Assembly (NCBI GenBank): GCA_025351385.1
Contig: JANXWA010000028.1
Location: 51,583-115,582, forward strand
DNA: 64,000 nt
Reading direction: 5' to 3'
Origin: Acidimicrobiales bacterium
Lineage (GTDB): Bacteria; Actinomycetota; Acidimicrobiia; Acidimicrobiales; RAAP-2
This document shows, one piece after another, positions 46,625-57,993 of the stretch. The position numbers and the translations under genes were made by a program. The notes under the pieces are model-generated. The model saw nothing but the letters and a program-made list of their open reading frames with translations, was not told the DNA's origin and did no database searches. The first letter of the stretch is position 1. Every line of letters starts with the position of its first letter.

Positions 46625-47567
46625 GGCTGATCCTCGGATCCACGATATTGATGATGAAGTCGAAGATGAAGTTGATCACGACGACGCCGACCGACACGGT
46701 CAACACGATGCCCTGGACGAGCAGGTAGTCACTCATGTTGATCGCCGTGATGAGGGTGTAGCCGAGGCCCGGGATGGCGAGGAGGTACTGGACGACGAAG
46801 CCGCTCGCGAGCAGTCCGCCGATGTTGACGCTGGCGGTGCCGAGCAGCGCCACCGATGACGGTCGAAAGGCGTGTCGCCACATGATGCGCCGCTGGCTGA
46901 GGCCCTTGGAGCGGGCCATGGTGATGAACTCCTCCTGCAAGGTCGCGATCAGGTCGCTTCGTAGGACCCGGTAATAGACGACGAACGACCCGATCGCCAG
47001 GGTGAACGCAGGCAGGGAGAGGCTTTCGAGATTGCCGATCGGGTCGCTGGCCAAGGTCACATAGGAGGACGGGCCCGTATGGGGGATGCCCAGCTTGATC
47101 GAAATCAGCAGAACCAAGAGGACGATGATGATGAACGGCGGCACCGAGAGAAGTGTGAAGCTACTCGCGCCGAGGAGTCGGTCGAGGGCGCCGTCGGGCT
47201 TGCGGGCCGAGCGCATGGCGGCGGGGATCGCCGCGGCGAAGGCGAGGATCTGGCTCAGCACGATGATCTCGAGGTCGATGGGCAACGCGGCGCGAATCGT
47301 GGCGGCGACCGACGATTGTGAGATGAACGACGTGCCCATGTTGCCACGGGCAACGTTGCTGATCCACGCGAAGTACTGGAGGTAGACCGGCTTGTCCAGT
47401 CCGAGTTGATGGAACAGTATTGCCTTGGCGGCAGGCGAGGCACCGGTGCCCAGGATCACGACGGCCGGGTCGCCGGGCAACAAGTGGATCAAGTAGAAAC
47501 TGCCAATCGAGATGACGAAGACGATGCCGATCAGCATCACCAGCCTTCGCATGACGTATCTGAGCAC
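46617..47567 (-). CDS. peptide-type ABC transporter permease (DppB/OppB)
   Basis: 316 aa with six membrane segments. The first helix is RRLVMLIGIVFVISIGSFYL, followed by the family's LLPGDPAVVILG. FITMARSKGLSQRRIMWRHA is the coupling helix, and VQYLLAIPGLGYTLITAIN the OppB-type C-terminal motif. The GTG at 47567 is chosen because AAAGGGG lies 4 bases upstream; an ATG five codons later is possible. It is first of dppB-C-D-F; no solute-binding protein gene is in this operon. Confidence 0.92.
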   Translation of the reverse strand: MLRYVMRRLVMLIGIVFVISIGSFYLIHLLPGDPAVVILGTGASPAAKAILFHQLGLDKPVYLQYFAWISNVARGNMGTSFISQSSVAATIRAALPIDLEIIVLSQILAFAAAIPAAMRSARKPDGALDRLLGASSFTLLSVPPFIIIVLLVLLISIKLGIPHTGPSSYVTLASDPIGNLESLSLPAFTLAIGSFVVYYRVLRSDLIATLQEEFITMARSKGLSQRRIMWRHAFRPSSVALLGTASVNIGGLLASGFVVQYLLAIPGLGYTLITAINMSDYLLVQGIVLTVSVGVVVINFIFDFIINIVDPRISRE

Positions 47568-47883
47568 CGTTTCCCCTTTGAGACTGTTTAGGACAATACT
47601 CAACGCCGGAGGGGGCAATGGCGCACTCGGGGTGTTTCGACGGGAGGAACCCCAGAGGTTGTTGATCGAGAGTGCCGAATTCCGCTCCGGCGCCCCACGG
47701 GATTGCCCCGTTCACGGCAGTCCGTTCGCACGCTGGCGTGGTCGAACGAGGGTGTCGTCGTCGGCCCGTGGCGCGCGTCGCACCATCGAGGTTCTCGGAG
47801 AGTGGATGGTGCGTTTCGTCGAGCACCAGGGTGACCGTTACGTCCCCCCGAAGCGGTCGCCGGACGTCGAAGGAGGGGTCCTG
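47568..47883. other. intergenic region between divergent dppB and OmpA-like gene
   Basis: 316 bases without a convincing gene. On the minus strand it holds the dppB ribosome site AAAGGGG and a weak promoter candidate (TTGAGT and TATTGT near 47590-47605). On the plus strand it ends with GGAGGGG before the ATG at 47884. Frames running through it read as low-quality shadow, rich in Arg and Gly. Nothing else was recognised. Confidence 0.5.
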
Positions 47884-48831
47884 ATGGTTCCTAGCTCTTC
47901 AGTGTGGCGGCGACTGTCGCTCACGGGTGCCGCCTTCGCCATGGTGTCGACGATGTTCGTGGCGACAACGGCCCAGGCTGTGGGGGACTCGGTCCTCAAT
48001 CAGTACCTGATCGCCGACCCCCTGACCACGGGAACGGCGCTCCCGGACAGCTTCTTGCAGTCGCTGGTTGCGTCCGAGGAGATCCAGTTGGACTCCGATG
48101 TTGCGGGCAACGGCTACGTCCGACTTGCCGCTGGGGCGTGGGTCGATGTCACGACCAGCGACGAAGTCATCACGCAGTTGGCGGTCCTCACCGGTGCGAC
48201 GACGATTCCTTCCGCCATGCCCTCGGTCACCGCTCTGTCGGCCTGTCCGCCGGCCGCCGGAGCGACGCCGACGACCGTGCCCGTGGCGCTGATCCCCGCG
48301 TCGGCCGAGGCCACGTGCGTTGAAGCGTCGAGCCACCTGGCCGAGTACGTGATCGCGTGGTCCATCAACAACGTGCTGGCCATCGTCGTGGTGACCGGGC
48401 AGATCCAGGGACAGGCGGAGGCGATCGCCGTGTCCCAGGTCGCCCTCGTCCCTACGACCGTGGTTAATCTCGCCGCCAACGCCTCCTACGTGGTCTCTCA
48501 CTTCGCGACCAACTCCGCCGCCTTGAGTTCGGGGATGAAGCTTCAAATCAGTCAGGACGCGATCGCGATCAGCAAGGTCACTCCCACGTCGATCACCTTC
48601 ACGGGCCACCAGAGTGTGAAGGGCGTCACCCGGACCGACCACCAATTTGCGGTCAGCCGAGTGCAGGCCGTCTACCGGTACCTCGTGGCCCAATTGAACA
48701 ACCTGGGCGTCCCCCCGGCCACCCTCCAAGCGATTGGAGTCGGTTCCGGGCAGCCCAAGTTCCTCGTGGTGAAGCGGGGATCGCCGTCGTCGAGTCTCTC
48801 GGTCGGCTTCACGTCCAACTACCTGCTTTAG
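47884..48831 (+). CDS. secreted protein with OmpA-like C-terminal domain
   Basis: 315 aa. Signal peptide MVPSSSVWRRLSLTGAAFAM with cleavage probably after TTAQA. The middle is Ala/Val/Thr-rich and of unknown fold, with a Cys pair at about 120 and 140. The last 85 residues resemble an OmpA peptidoglycan-binding domain: SITFTGHQSVKGVTRTDHQF, AVSRVQAVYRYLVAQLNNLG, then PPATLQAIGVGSGQPKFLV. The diaminopimelate-binding Asp of the usual GHTDxxG is absent (GHQSVKG) while the Arg (SRVQAV) is kept. The role is unknown; binding of cell wall is suggested. Strong GGAGGGG at 47875. Divergent from dppB. Confidence 0.72.
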   Translation: MVPSSSVWRRLSLTGAAFAMVSTMFVATTAQAVGDSVLNQYLIADPLTTGTALPDSFLQSLVASEEIQLDSDVAGNGYVRLAAGAWVDVTTSDEVITQLAVLTGATTIPSAMPSVTALSACPPAAGATPTTVPVALIPASAEATCVEASSHLAEYVIAWSINNVLAIVVVTGQIQGQAEAIAVSQVALVPTTVVNLAANASYVVSHFATNSAALSSGMKLQISQDAIAISKVTPTSITFTGHQSVKGVTRTDHQFAVSRVQAVYRYLVAQLNNLGVPPATLQAIGVGSGQPKFLVVKRGSPSSSLSVGFTSNYLL

Positions 48832-48941
48832 GGGGACGTCCTAGCAGGTGCCTTGCTCACTTCCGATTGGCACGGCAGTGGCGCCGGCACGGAGCAACGG
48901 TGCGCGAGGCGTCCACCGGCGTCGATGTCACAGGCCTTGAC

Positions 48942-48947
48942 TACCGT
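48942..48947 (+). promoter_or_regulatory. -10 hexamer of putative leaderless promoter (coaE)
   Basis: TACCGT, 6 bases, ATG at 48954. It also supports that start over upstream in-frame codons. Confidence 0.4.
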
Positions 48948-48953
48948 GGTCTG

Positions 48954-49542
48954 ATGAAGCGAATTGCGCTCGCGGGCGGGATAGGTGCCGGGAAGTCGGC
49001 GGTCACCGATTGGCTGGTCGCGTTGGGCTTTCCGGTGATCGACGCCGACGTGGTGGCGCACGAGGTCACGGCCACGGGCCGTCCCGCGTGGCGGGCCCTT
49101 CGCGACGCCTTCGGTGATGCCGTCCTCGCGCCGGACGGCTCACTCGATCGCGCCTTCGTCGCCGAGGTCGTCTTTCATGATGTGACGGCGCTGCGCCGCC
49201 TCAATCTCATCACCCACGGGCACATCGGCGTCGAGATAGTTCGACAACTCGACGAGGCCTCGGGGGCTGCCTGCTTCGTCGCGCTGCCGCTCTTTCGCCC
49301 CGAGCATCGGGCCGCCTTCCAACTGGACGAGGCTTGGGCGGTGCTCGTGGGGCCCGATGTCGCGATGAGGCGGCTGTGCGAGCTTCGGGGCTTCAGCGAG
49401 GCCGACGCGAGCGCCCGACTGGCGAATCAGATGAGCAACGAGGAACGACGGGCGATCGTCGACCGCGTGATCTGGAACGAGGGAACCCTGGACGATCTGC
49501 ACGCCCGCGTCGACGAGGCTCTGCGGGAGAGCGGGATTGCCA

Positions 49543-49550
<8 letters not shown>
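48954..49550 (+). CDS. coaE: dephospho-CoA kinase
   Basis: 198 aa, lacking the C-terminal GrpB-like extension present in mycobacterial CoaE. It phosphorylates dephospho-CoA in the last step of CoA synthesis. MKRIALAGGIGAGKSAVTDW holds the P-loop, VIDADVVAHEVTATGRPAWR the dephospho-CoA loop, and RLANQMSNEERRAIVDRVIW the C-terminal signature. The stop codon overlaps the uvrB start region, so it is coupled to the uvr genes. Confidence 0.93.
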
Positions 49551-51561
<2,011 letters not shown>

Positions 51562-51565
51562 CCGG

Positions 51566-51571
51566 TAGATT
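51566..51571 (+). promoter_or_regulatory. -10 hexamer of putative leaderless promoter (uvrA)
   Basis: TAGATT, 6 bases (CCCATC), ATG at 51578. It lies in the 16-base gap after uvrB. No LexA-type box was seen next to it. Confidence 0.45.
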
Positions 51572-51577
51572 CCCATC

Positions 51578-54415
51578 ATGTCCTCGTCCATCCGCGTGCA
51601 GGGCGCGCGCGTTCACAATCTGAAGAACCTCTCGGTCGAGATCCCCCGTGACCAGTTGGTGGTCTTCACCGGGCTCTCGGGGTCGGGCAAATCGTCCCTC
51701 GCTTTCGACACCATCTACGCCGAGGGTCAGCGCCGCTACGTGGAGAGCCTCTCGGCCTACGCCCGTCAGTTCCTCGGTCAGATGGACAAGCCCGACGTCG
51801 ACTTCATCGAGGGCCTCTCGCCGGCCATCTCGATCGACCAGAAGACCGCGTCGCGCAATCCGCGCTCGACGGTCGGCACCATCACCGAGATCCACGACTA
51901 CCTGCGCCTGCTCTTCGCGCGCATCGGCGTCCAGCACTGCCCCAACTGCGGCAAGCCCGTGACCCGCCAAACCGCGCAGCAGATCGTCGACCAGGTCCTG
52001 GCGCGCCCGAGCGGCGAGCGGTTCCTCGTGCTGGCGACCGTGGTCGAGGGTCGCAAGGGCGAGTACAGCACGCTCCTCAACGAGCTCGTCGGCCAGGGCT
52101 TCTCGCGCGCTCGCGTCGACGGAAAGGTCGTCGAGCTCGAGGACCGCGAGTCGCTGACCCTGGCGCGCTATGAGCAACACACCATTGACGTCGTGCTCGA
52201 CCGGCTCAGCGTGAAGGCGGCCAACCGCCAGCGGCTCACCGAGTCGGTCGAGGCGGCGCTCAAGCTGACCAGGGGCGTGGTCTCGTTCCTTTTCCTCGAG
52301 GACGACGAACAGGTGCAGTTCTCCGAGAAGATGGCCTGCAGTGACTGTGGCATCAGCTTCACCGAGCTCGCGCCACGCGACTTCTCCTTCAACTCGCCCT
52401 ACGGTGCCTGCCCGGTCTGCACCGGCCTCGGCACCCGGTTCGAGGTCGATCCCAACCTGGTCGTCCCCGACGACACGCTGGCCCTCTCGGAGGGCGCGCT
52501 CGCGCCATGGGCCGGACAGCGGTTCAAGTACTTCGAGCGGCTGATTGAGGGCATCGCCGCGATGGGCAGCTTCGACGTGGACACGCCGTGGAAGAAATTG
52601 AAGCCCAAGGACCGCAAGCTCGTCCTCTACGGCGTCGACACGCGCTCGGTGCCAGTCAAGTACCGAAACCGCTACGGCAAGGTGCGCACCTACGACACCA
52701 GCTACCACGGCATCGTCGACTGGCTGGAGCGCAAGCGCAACGAGGCCGACGGCGACTGGTCGCGCGAGCAGGCCGAGCAGTACATGCGCGAGGTCGAGTG
52801 CCACACCTGCGCGGGCCAACGACTGAAGCCCGAGGTGCTGGCCGTGAAGGTCCATCGCCACAACATCGCCGAGGTGAACGCGATGACGATCGATGAGGCA
52901 ATCGACCTGTTCCGAAAGATGAAGCTGACCAGTCGCGAAGAGACGATCGCGCGTCGGGTCGTGAAGGAGATCGTCGAGCGGCTCACGTTCCTGATGGACG
53001 TCGGCCTCGACTACCTGACCCTCAGCCGGGCCTCGGCGACGCTCTCGGGCGGTGAGGCCCAGCGGATCCGCCTGGCCAGTCAGATCGGCAGCTACCTCGT
53101 CGGAGTCCTCTACGTCCTGGACGAACCATCGATCGGACTGCACCAGCGCGACAACCGCCGGCTCATCGCGACCCTCGAGCGTCTACGCGACCTCGGCAAC
53201 TCGGTGATAGTGGTCGAGCACGATGAGGAGACGATCCGCTTCGCGGACTTCATCGTCGACATCGGACCGGGAGCGGGCGAGTTCGGCGGCCGCGTGGTGC
53301 ATGCGGGGACCTACAAGGAGCTGCTGGAGAACACCGAGTCGTTGACCGGCCAATACCTGTCGGGCGTGAAGTCGATCGAGGTTCCCTCGACGAGGCGCAC
53401 GGGCGACGGCAAGCGTCTGACGATCAAGGGCGCGCGGGCCAACAACCTCCAGAACATCACCGTCGACGTGCCCCTCGGCGACTTCGTGGCGGTCACCGGC
53501 GTCTCGGGGTCGGGTAAGTCCACACTGATCAACGGCATCCTGCTCGCCTCGCTCGAGCACCAGATCAACCGCGCCAAGACAACGGCCTTCGAGCACGACA
53601 CGATCACCGGGGTCGCGAACCTCGACAAGGTCGTCGCCGTGAACCAACAGCCCATCGGACGAACTCCCCGTTCGAACCCCGCCACCTACACCGGCGTCTT
53701 CGACAAGATCCGCAAGCTCTTCGCCGAGACCCAGGAGTCCAAGATCCGCGGCTATCAGCAGGGCCGCTTCTCGTTCAACGTGAAGGGCGGCCGTTGCGAG
53801 ACCTGCGCCGGCGACGGGACCATCAAGATCGAGATGCACTTCTTACCCGACGTCTACGTCAACTGCGAGGCCTGCGACGGGGCGCGCTACAACCGCGAGA
53901 CGCTGGAGATCCTCTACCGGGGAAAGTCCGTCAGTGACGTCTTGAACCTGCCGGTCGCCGAGGCCCTCGACTTCTTCGACCGTCAGCCGTCGATCCTTCG
54001 TCACATCCAAAGCCTCGCTGACGTCGGGCTGGGCTACGTGCGCCTCGGCCAGCCGGCGCCGACGCTTTCGGGCGGAGAGGCCCAGCGGGTGAAGCTCGCG
54101 ACCGAGCTCGCCCGCCGCCCGACCGGTCACACCCTCTACGTCCTCGACGAGCCGACGACGGGCCTGCACTTCGAGGACGTGAATCGTCTGTTGCACGTGC
54201 TGCACCGACTCGTCGACCAGGGCAACACGGTGCTCGTGATCGAGCACAACCTCGACGTCGTGAAGACCGCCGACTGGGTGATCGACCTCGGTCCCGAGGG
54301 CGGTCGACGAGGCGGGCTGGTCGTGGGCGAGGGCACGCCCGAGGAGATCGCCAAGCTGAAGACCGCGACGGGGCTCGTGCTGAAAGAGGCGCTGACGGCC
54401 CACGGCAGGCTCTAG
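51578..54415 (+). CDS. uvrA: excinuclease ABC subunit A
   Basis: 945 aa, full-length UvrA, the damage sensor that loads UvrB. There are two ABC modules: Walker [21 protein letters not shown] and [19 protein letters not shown], signatures [18 protein letters not shown] and [18 protein letters not shown], and Walker [18 protein letters not shown] and [16 protein letters not shown]. Zinc sites: [16 protein letters not shown] with CPVCTGLG, and CETCAGDG with [10 protein letters not shown]. Nothing unusual; the stop overlaps the uvrC GTG. Confidence 0.97.
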   Translation: MSSSIRVQGARVHNLKNLSVEIPRDQLVVFTGLSGSGKSSLAFDTIYAEGQRRYVESLSAYARQFLGQMDKPDVDFIEGLSPAISIDQKTASRNPRSTVGTITEIHDYLRLLFARIGVQHCPNCGKPVTRQTAQQIVDQVLARPSGERFLVLATVVEGRKGEYSTLLNELVGQGFSRARVDGKVVELEDRESLTLARYEQHTIDVVLDRLSVKAANRQRLTESVEAALKLTRGVVSFLFLEDDEQVQFSEKMACSDCGISFTELAPRDFSFNSPYGACPVCTGLGTRFEVDPNLVVPDDTLALSEGALAPWAGQRFKYFERLIEGIAAMGSFDVDTPWKKLKPKDRKLVLYGVDTRSVPVKYRNRYGKVRTYDTSYHGIVDWLERKRNEADGDWSREQAEQYMREVECHTCAGQRLKPEVLAVKVHRHNIAEVNAMTIDEAIDLFRKMKLTSREETIARRVVKEIVERLTFLMDVGLDYLTLSRASATLSGGEAQRIRLASQIGSYLVGVLYVLDEPSIGLHQRDNRRLIATLERLRDLGNSVIVVEHDEETIRFADFIVDIGPGAGEFGGRVVHAGTYKELLENTESLTGQYLSGVKSIEVPSTRRTGDGKRLTIKGARANNLQNITVDVPLGDFVAVTGVSGSGKSTLINGILLASLEHQINRAKTTAFEHDTITGVANLDKVVAVNQQPIGRTPRSNPATYTGVFDKIRKLFAETQESKIRGYQQGRFSFNVKGGRCETCAGDGTIKIEMHFLPDVYVNCEACDGARYNRETLEILYRGKSVSDVLNLPVAEALDFFDRQPSILRHIQSLADVGLGYVRLGQPAPTLSGGEAQRVKLATELARRPTGHTLYVLDEPTTGLHFEDVNRLLHVLHRLVDQGNTVLVIEHNLDVVKTADWVIDLGPEGGRRGGLVVGEGTPEEIAKLKTATGLVLKEALTAHGRL

Positions 54416-56274
54416 TGCTCACCAAGCCGGCCGGCATCCCGCGCCAGAGCGGCTGCTACCTCTTTCGCAACGAGCGCGGAGCCGTCGTCTACGTTGGCAA
54501 GGCCCGCTCGCTGGCCCAACGGCTCTCGAGCTACTTCCAGCGCAACGAGGGCCTCTCGCACAAGACTCAGGCACTCATGGCCGAGGCGACGTCGGTCGAG
54601 TGGATCGTCACGCCGAGCGAGATCGACGCGCTGGTCCTCGAGAACGAGCTGATCAAGGAGAACCAGCCGCGCTACAACATGCGTCTGAAGGATGACAAGA
54701 GCTTCCCCTACGTCGCGCTGGACCTGCGCACCGAGTTTCCGGCCCCGTTCACGACGCGCAGCCGCCACGTCCGAGGTGTGCGCTACTTCGGGCCGTTCGT
54801 CGACGTGCGCGCGCTGCGCACGACGATGGACGAGCTCCTCCAAGCCTTCCCCCTGCGCTCGTGCACCAAACACAAGTTCAACTACCAGCAACGCATCGGG
54901 CGACCCTGCCTGCTCTACGACATCGGCAAGTGCTCCGGTCCGTGCGTCGGGGCCGTCGACGCCGAGGGCTATCGCGGGATTGTCGAGTCCTGGGCGAATT
55001 TCTTCGACGGCGACGTGCGCCAGTTGCGCGGTCTGTTGCAGCGACAGATGGACGAGGCGTCGGCGAAGAAGCACTACGAGGCGGCCGCCAAGGCCCGCGA
55101 CGGTCTGGCCGCGCTGGAGCGTGCCGCGAGCGCTCAGAGCGTCGTGCTCGATGACCACTCCGACCTCGACGTCGTCGCGGTCGCCACCGATGGCGGACGG
55201 GCCGCGGTCGCGCGATTTCGCGTGCGCCACGGACGGATCATCGGGCGCACCGTCCACTTGATCGACCGATCGATGGACGAGAGCGACGGGGAGATCCTCG
55301 AAGCCGTCCTGACCGACATGTTCCCCGACGCCGACGCCGTGCCACCGGTCGTGTTGGTCGCGGGCACCTCGTCGTCAACGACGCTGATGGGCGAGTACCT
55401 AAGCGGTCTTCGCGGCCGGCGCGTCGACGTCGTGGCGCCCCAACGGGGCAAACGCCGTCGGGCGGTCGACCTGGCGATGAACGACGCGTTGTCGGTTATC
55501 AGCCGGGACTCGCTGCGCCGCCAGAGCGACCACAACGTCCGGGCCCGCGCTCTCCAAGAGCTGGGTGCGGCGCTCGGCCTGGTCCAGCCGCCCTATCGCG
55601 TCGAGTGTTTCGACATGAGCCACCTGCAGGGCACGAACTACGTCGGCTCGATGGTCGTGTTCGAGGACGGCCTCCCGGTGAAGGGCGAGTACCGCCACTT
55701 CAACGTGAAAGAGGTGCTCGGCAACGATGACGTCGGCGCCATGGAGGAGGTCGTGCGCCGGCGCCTCGGATACTGGAACGACGACCAGGGTGCGACGAAG
55801 TTCCGCCGTGCCGACTTGATCGTCATCGACGGTGGCCTGCCCCAACTGCACGCCGCCCAGAAGGCGGCCGAGAGCGTGGGCGTGCGCGACGTCGAATTCG
55901 TCGCACTCGCCAAGCGCGAGGAGCTGCTCTACCGCCCCGGGTCCAGTCAGCCAGTCGTGCTCGATCGCGGCTCGGAGAGCCTCTACCTCGTCCAGCGGTT
56001 GCGCGACGAGGCCCACCGCTTCGCGATTTCCTTCCACCGTTCCAAGCGCGGCAAGTCCATGGTCGCCTCGACGCTGGCCGGCGTCGAGGGGCTCGGACCG
56101 GCGCGACGCGAACGACTGCTGACCCAGTTCGGGTCGCTGGATAACCTGCGCCACGCGACGCTGGGCGAACTCGAGGCGATGGCGTGGCTGCCGAGCGATG
56201 TCGCCGTGAGGCTCTACGATCATCTACGAGCGCCGTCGCGACCGCGGCTCGCGAAGGGAAGTCCAGATGAGTGA
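54415..56274 (+). CDS. uvrC: excinuclease ABC subunit C
   Basis: 619 aa. It makes both incisions around damage bound by UvrB. GIY-YIG domain: GCYLFRNERGAVVYVGKARS, LIKENQPRYNMRLKDDKSFP. Cys-rich segment: CLLYDIGKCSGPCVG. UVR motif near residue 200 (QRQMDEASAKKHYEAAAKAR). C-terminal RNase H-like nuclease: RVECFDMSHLQGTNYVGSMV, LIVIDGGLPQLHAAQKAAES, AHRFAISFHRSKRGKSM; then HhH ASTLAGVEGLGPARRERLL. The uvrB-uvrA-uvrC adjacency makes a complete excision-repair locus. Confidence 0.96.
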   Translation: MLTKPAGIPRQSGCYLFRNERGAVVYVGKARSLAQRLSSYFQRNEGLSHKTQALMAEATSVEWIVTPSEIDALVLENELIKENQPRYNMRLKDDKSFPYVALDLRTEFPAPFTTRSRHVRGVRYFGPFVDVRALRTTMDELLQAFPLRSCTKHKFNYQQRIGRPCLLYDIGKCSGPCVGAVDAEGYRGIVESWANFFDGDVRQLRGLLQRQMDEASAKKHYEAAAKARDGLAALERAASAQSVVLDDHSDLDVVAVATDGGRAAVARFRVRHGRIIGRTVHLIDRSMDESDGEILEAVLTDMFPDADAVPPVVLVAGTSSSTTLMGEYLSGLRGRRVDVVAPQRGKRRRAVDLAMNDALSVISRDSLRRQSDHNVRARALQELGAALGLVQPPYRVECFDMSHLQGTNYVGSMVVFEDGLPVKGEYRHFNVKEVLGNDDVGAMEEVVRRRLGYWNDDQGATKFRRADLIVIDGGLPQLHAAQKAAESVGVRDVEFVALAKREELLYRPGSSQPVVLDRGSESLYLVQRLRDEAHRFAISFHRSKRGKSMVASTLAGVEGLGPARRERLLTQFGSLDNLRHATLGELEAMAWLPSDVAVRLYDHLRAPSRPRLAKGSPDE

Positions 56275-57112
56275 GGTGCTGCTGGTCACGGGCATGTCGG
56301 GCGCCGGGCGCTCGACCGTGTCGGCTGCCCTCGAGGACATGGGCTGGTTCGTGATCGACAACCTCCCGCTCGAGCTCATCGTGCGCGTGGGCGAGCTCGC
56401 GACGACCGGTTCGCGCGACTACGAGGGCGTCGCCTTCGTCGTGGGCCGGTCCGGTGTCGTCCAGCCCGACGCCCTGCTCGCGGTCCAAAAGGAACTCGCC
56501 CAGCGCCACACCAATGCCAAGATCCTGTTCCTCGACGCCCCCGACGACGTCCTGATCCACCGCTTCGAGGGAAATCGGCGCCGCCATCCCTTCGAGGCGT
56601 CGACGCTGGCCGAGTCGATCGCCGGCGAGCGAGCATCGATGAGGACGATCCACGACGCAGCGGACCTGGTGATCGACACCGGGTCGATCAACACCAACCA
56701 GCTGCGATCGCGCATCGTCGAGACCTTCACCGAGTCGCGGGGCAAGGGGCCGCTGCGGGTGTCGCTGGTCTCGTTCGGTTACTCCAACGGGATCCCGCGC
56801 GACGTGGACCTCGTCTTTGACTGTCGTTTCCTGCCCAATCCCCACTGGATCGAGGAGCTGCGCCCTCAGTCCGGCCTCGACGAGGCCGTCGCCACCTACG
56901 TGCTCGATCAGGAGCCGGCCCAGCACTTCTTGCACGACGTCGTGGAAATGCTGGAGTGGCAGATCCCCGAGTTCGCCAAGGAGGGCAAGTCCTACCTGTC
57001 GATCGCCATCGGCTGCACCGGGGGGCGGCATCGCTCGGTCGCGATTGCCGAGGAGCTGCGCCGCCGTCTGCGGATCGAGCACGCCGTCTTCCACCGCGAC
57101 ATCGCTCGATGA
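56267..57112 (+). CDS. rapZ: RapZ/YvcJ-family nucleotide-binding protein
   Basis: 281 aa. RapZ in E. coli binds GlmZ/GlmY small RNAs; in Gram-positives (YvcJ) it is an NTPase linked to amino-sugar control and competence. The N-terminal P-loop reads TGMSGAGRSTVSAALEDMG with Arg for the usual Lys, a change I recall from other actinobacterial members. The C-terminal domain is well kept: SLVSFGYSNGIPRDVDLVFD, CRFLPNPHWIEELRP, SIAIGCTGGRHRSVAIAEEL. It overlaps uvrC by 8 bases and yvcK by 4. Confidence 0.92.
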   Translation: MSEVLLVTGMSGAGRSTVSAALEDMGWFVIDNLPLELIVRVGELATTGSRDYEGVAFVVGRSGVVQPDALLAVQKELAQRHTNAKILFLDAPDDVLIHRFEGNRRRHPFEASTLAESIAGERASMRTIHDAADLVIDTGSINTNQLRSRIVETFTESRGKGPLRVSLVSFGYSNGIPRDVDLVFDCRFLPNPHWIEELRPQSGLDEAVATYVLDQEPAQHFLHDVVEMLEWQIPEFAKEGKSYLSIAIGCTGGRHRSVAIAEELRRRLRIEHAVFHRDIAR

Positions 57113-57969
57113 GGGTGGTGGCCGTCGGGGGCGGCCACGGCACCGCCGTATCACTGCGGGCCCTGCGCCGCCAGTGCGACGACGTCACGGGCGTCGTGTC
57201 GGTCGCCGACGACGGCGGTTCCTCTGGCCGTCTTCGCGCCATGCTCGACGTCGCGGCGGTGGGAGACCTTCGCAAGTGCCTCGTTGCCCTCGCGGACCCG
57301 CAGAACCCGCTCGCCCAGTCGTTCGAGCACCGCTTCAGCGTCGGCGAGCTGTCGGGCCACACGGTGGGCAACCTGTTGCTCGTCGGGCTGATCGACGCGA
57401 CCGGCAGCCTCGAGGAGTCCGTGCGCGCGGTGGCCCAGGTCATGGGTGTTACCGGCACCATCGTCCCGGCGAGCTGCGAGGGAGTCGTCCTCGTCGCCTC
57501 GACCGAGGAGGGCGACACCCGTGGCCAGACCGAGGTCATGAAGTCCTCGACCATCCGGCGCATCGCCGTCGAACCGGCCAACGCCGCGGCGCCCATGGTG
57601 GCGGTCGAGGCCATCGAGCGGGCCGACCTCGTGCTGATCGGTCCCGGTTCGCTCTTCACGAGCGTGCTCGCGGCCTGCGTCGTGCCGGGCATCACCCAGG
57701 CCCTCGCGGGAACGCGGGCCCGCAAGGTCTACGTCGCGAACCTTCGCCCGCAGGTCCCCGAGACGGCCGGCTTCTCGCTCCAGGACCACGTGGACGCCCT
57801 CGTGCGCCACGGTGTGGTGCCCGACGTGGTGCTCGTCGACGGGCGCTCGGACTACGCCGTCGGGGCCTGTTCGCTCACCGTTCGGGTGGCCGACCTGTCG
57901 GGGAGAAATGGCCTGGTGCACGATGTGCAAAAATTGGGGGAAGCGGTCGTCGCCGAGGTGCGACGATGA
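57109..57969 (+). CDS. yvcK: YvcK/CofD-like carbon-flux factor
   Basis: 286 aa. YvcK proteins bind UDP-N-acetylglucosamine and are needed for gluconeogenic growth and cell shape; related by fold to CofD. VVAVGGGHGTAVSLRALRR is the N-terminal nucleotide loop, VSVADDGGSSGRLRAMLDV the next signature, ADLVLIGPGSLFTSVLAACV the third. In most actinobacteria rapZ-yvcK is followed by whiA; here gap follows after 24 bases. ATG 57109 overlaps the rapZ stop. Confidence 0.92.
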   Translation: MRVVAVGGGHGTAVSLRALRRQCDDVTGVVSVADDGGSSGRLRAMLDVAAVGDLRKCLVALADPQNPLAQSFEHRFSVGELSGHTVGNLLLVGLIDATGSLEESVRAVAQVMGVTGTIVPASCEGVVLVASTEEGDTRGQTEVMKSSTIRRIAVEPANAAAPMVAVEAIERADLVLIGPGSLFTSVLAACVVPGITQALAGTRARKVYVANLRPQVPETAGFSLQDHVDALVRHGVVPDVVLVDGRSDYAVGACSLTVRVADLSGRNGLVHDVQKLGEAVVAEVRR

Positions 57970-57993
57970 GTGGCCGCCGAGACGAGGAGCAGC

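Noticed and set aside
56291..56320. Lys to Arg change in the RapZ P-loop (GMSGAGRST)
   Set aside because: I recall Arg at this place in other actinobacterial RapZ proteins, so it is not a local anomaly.
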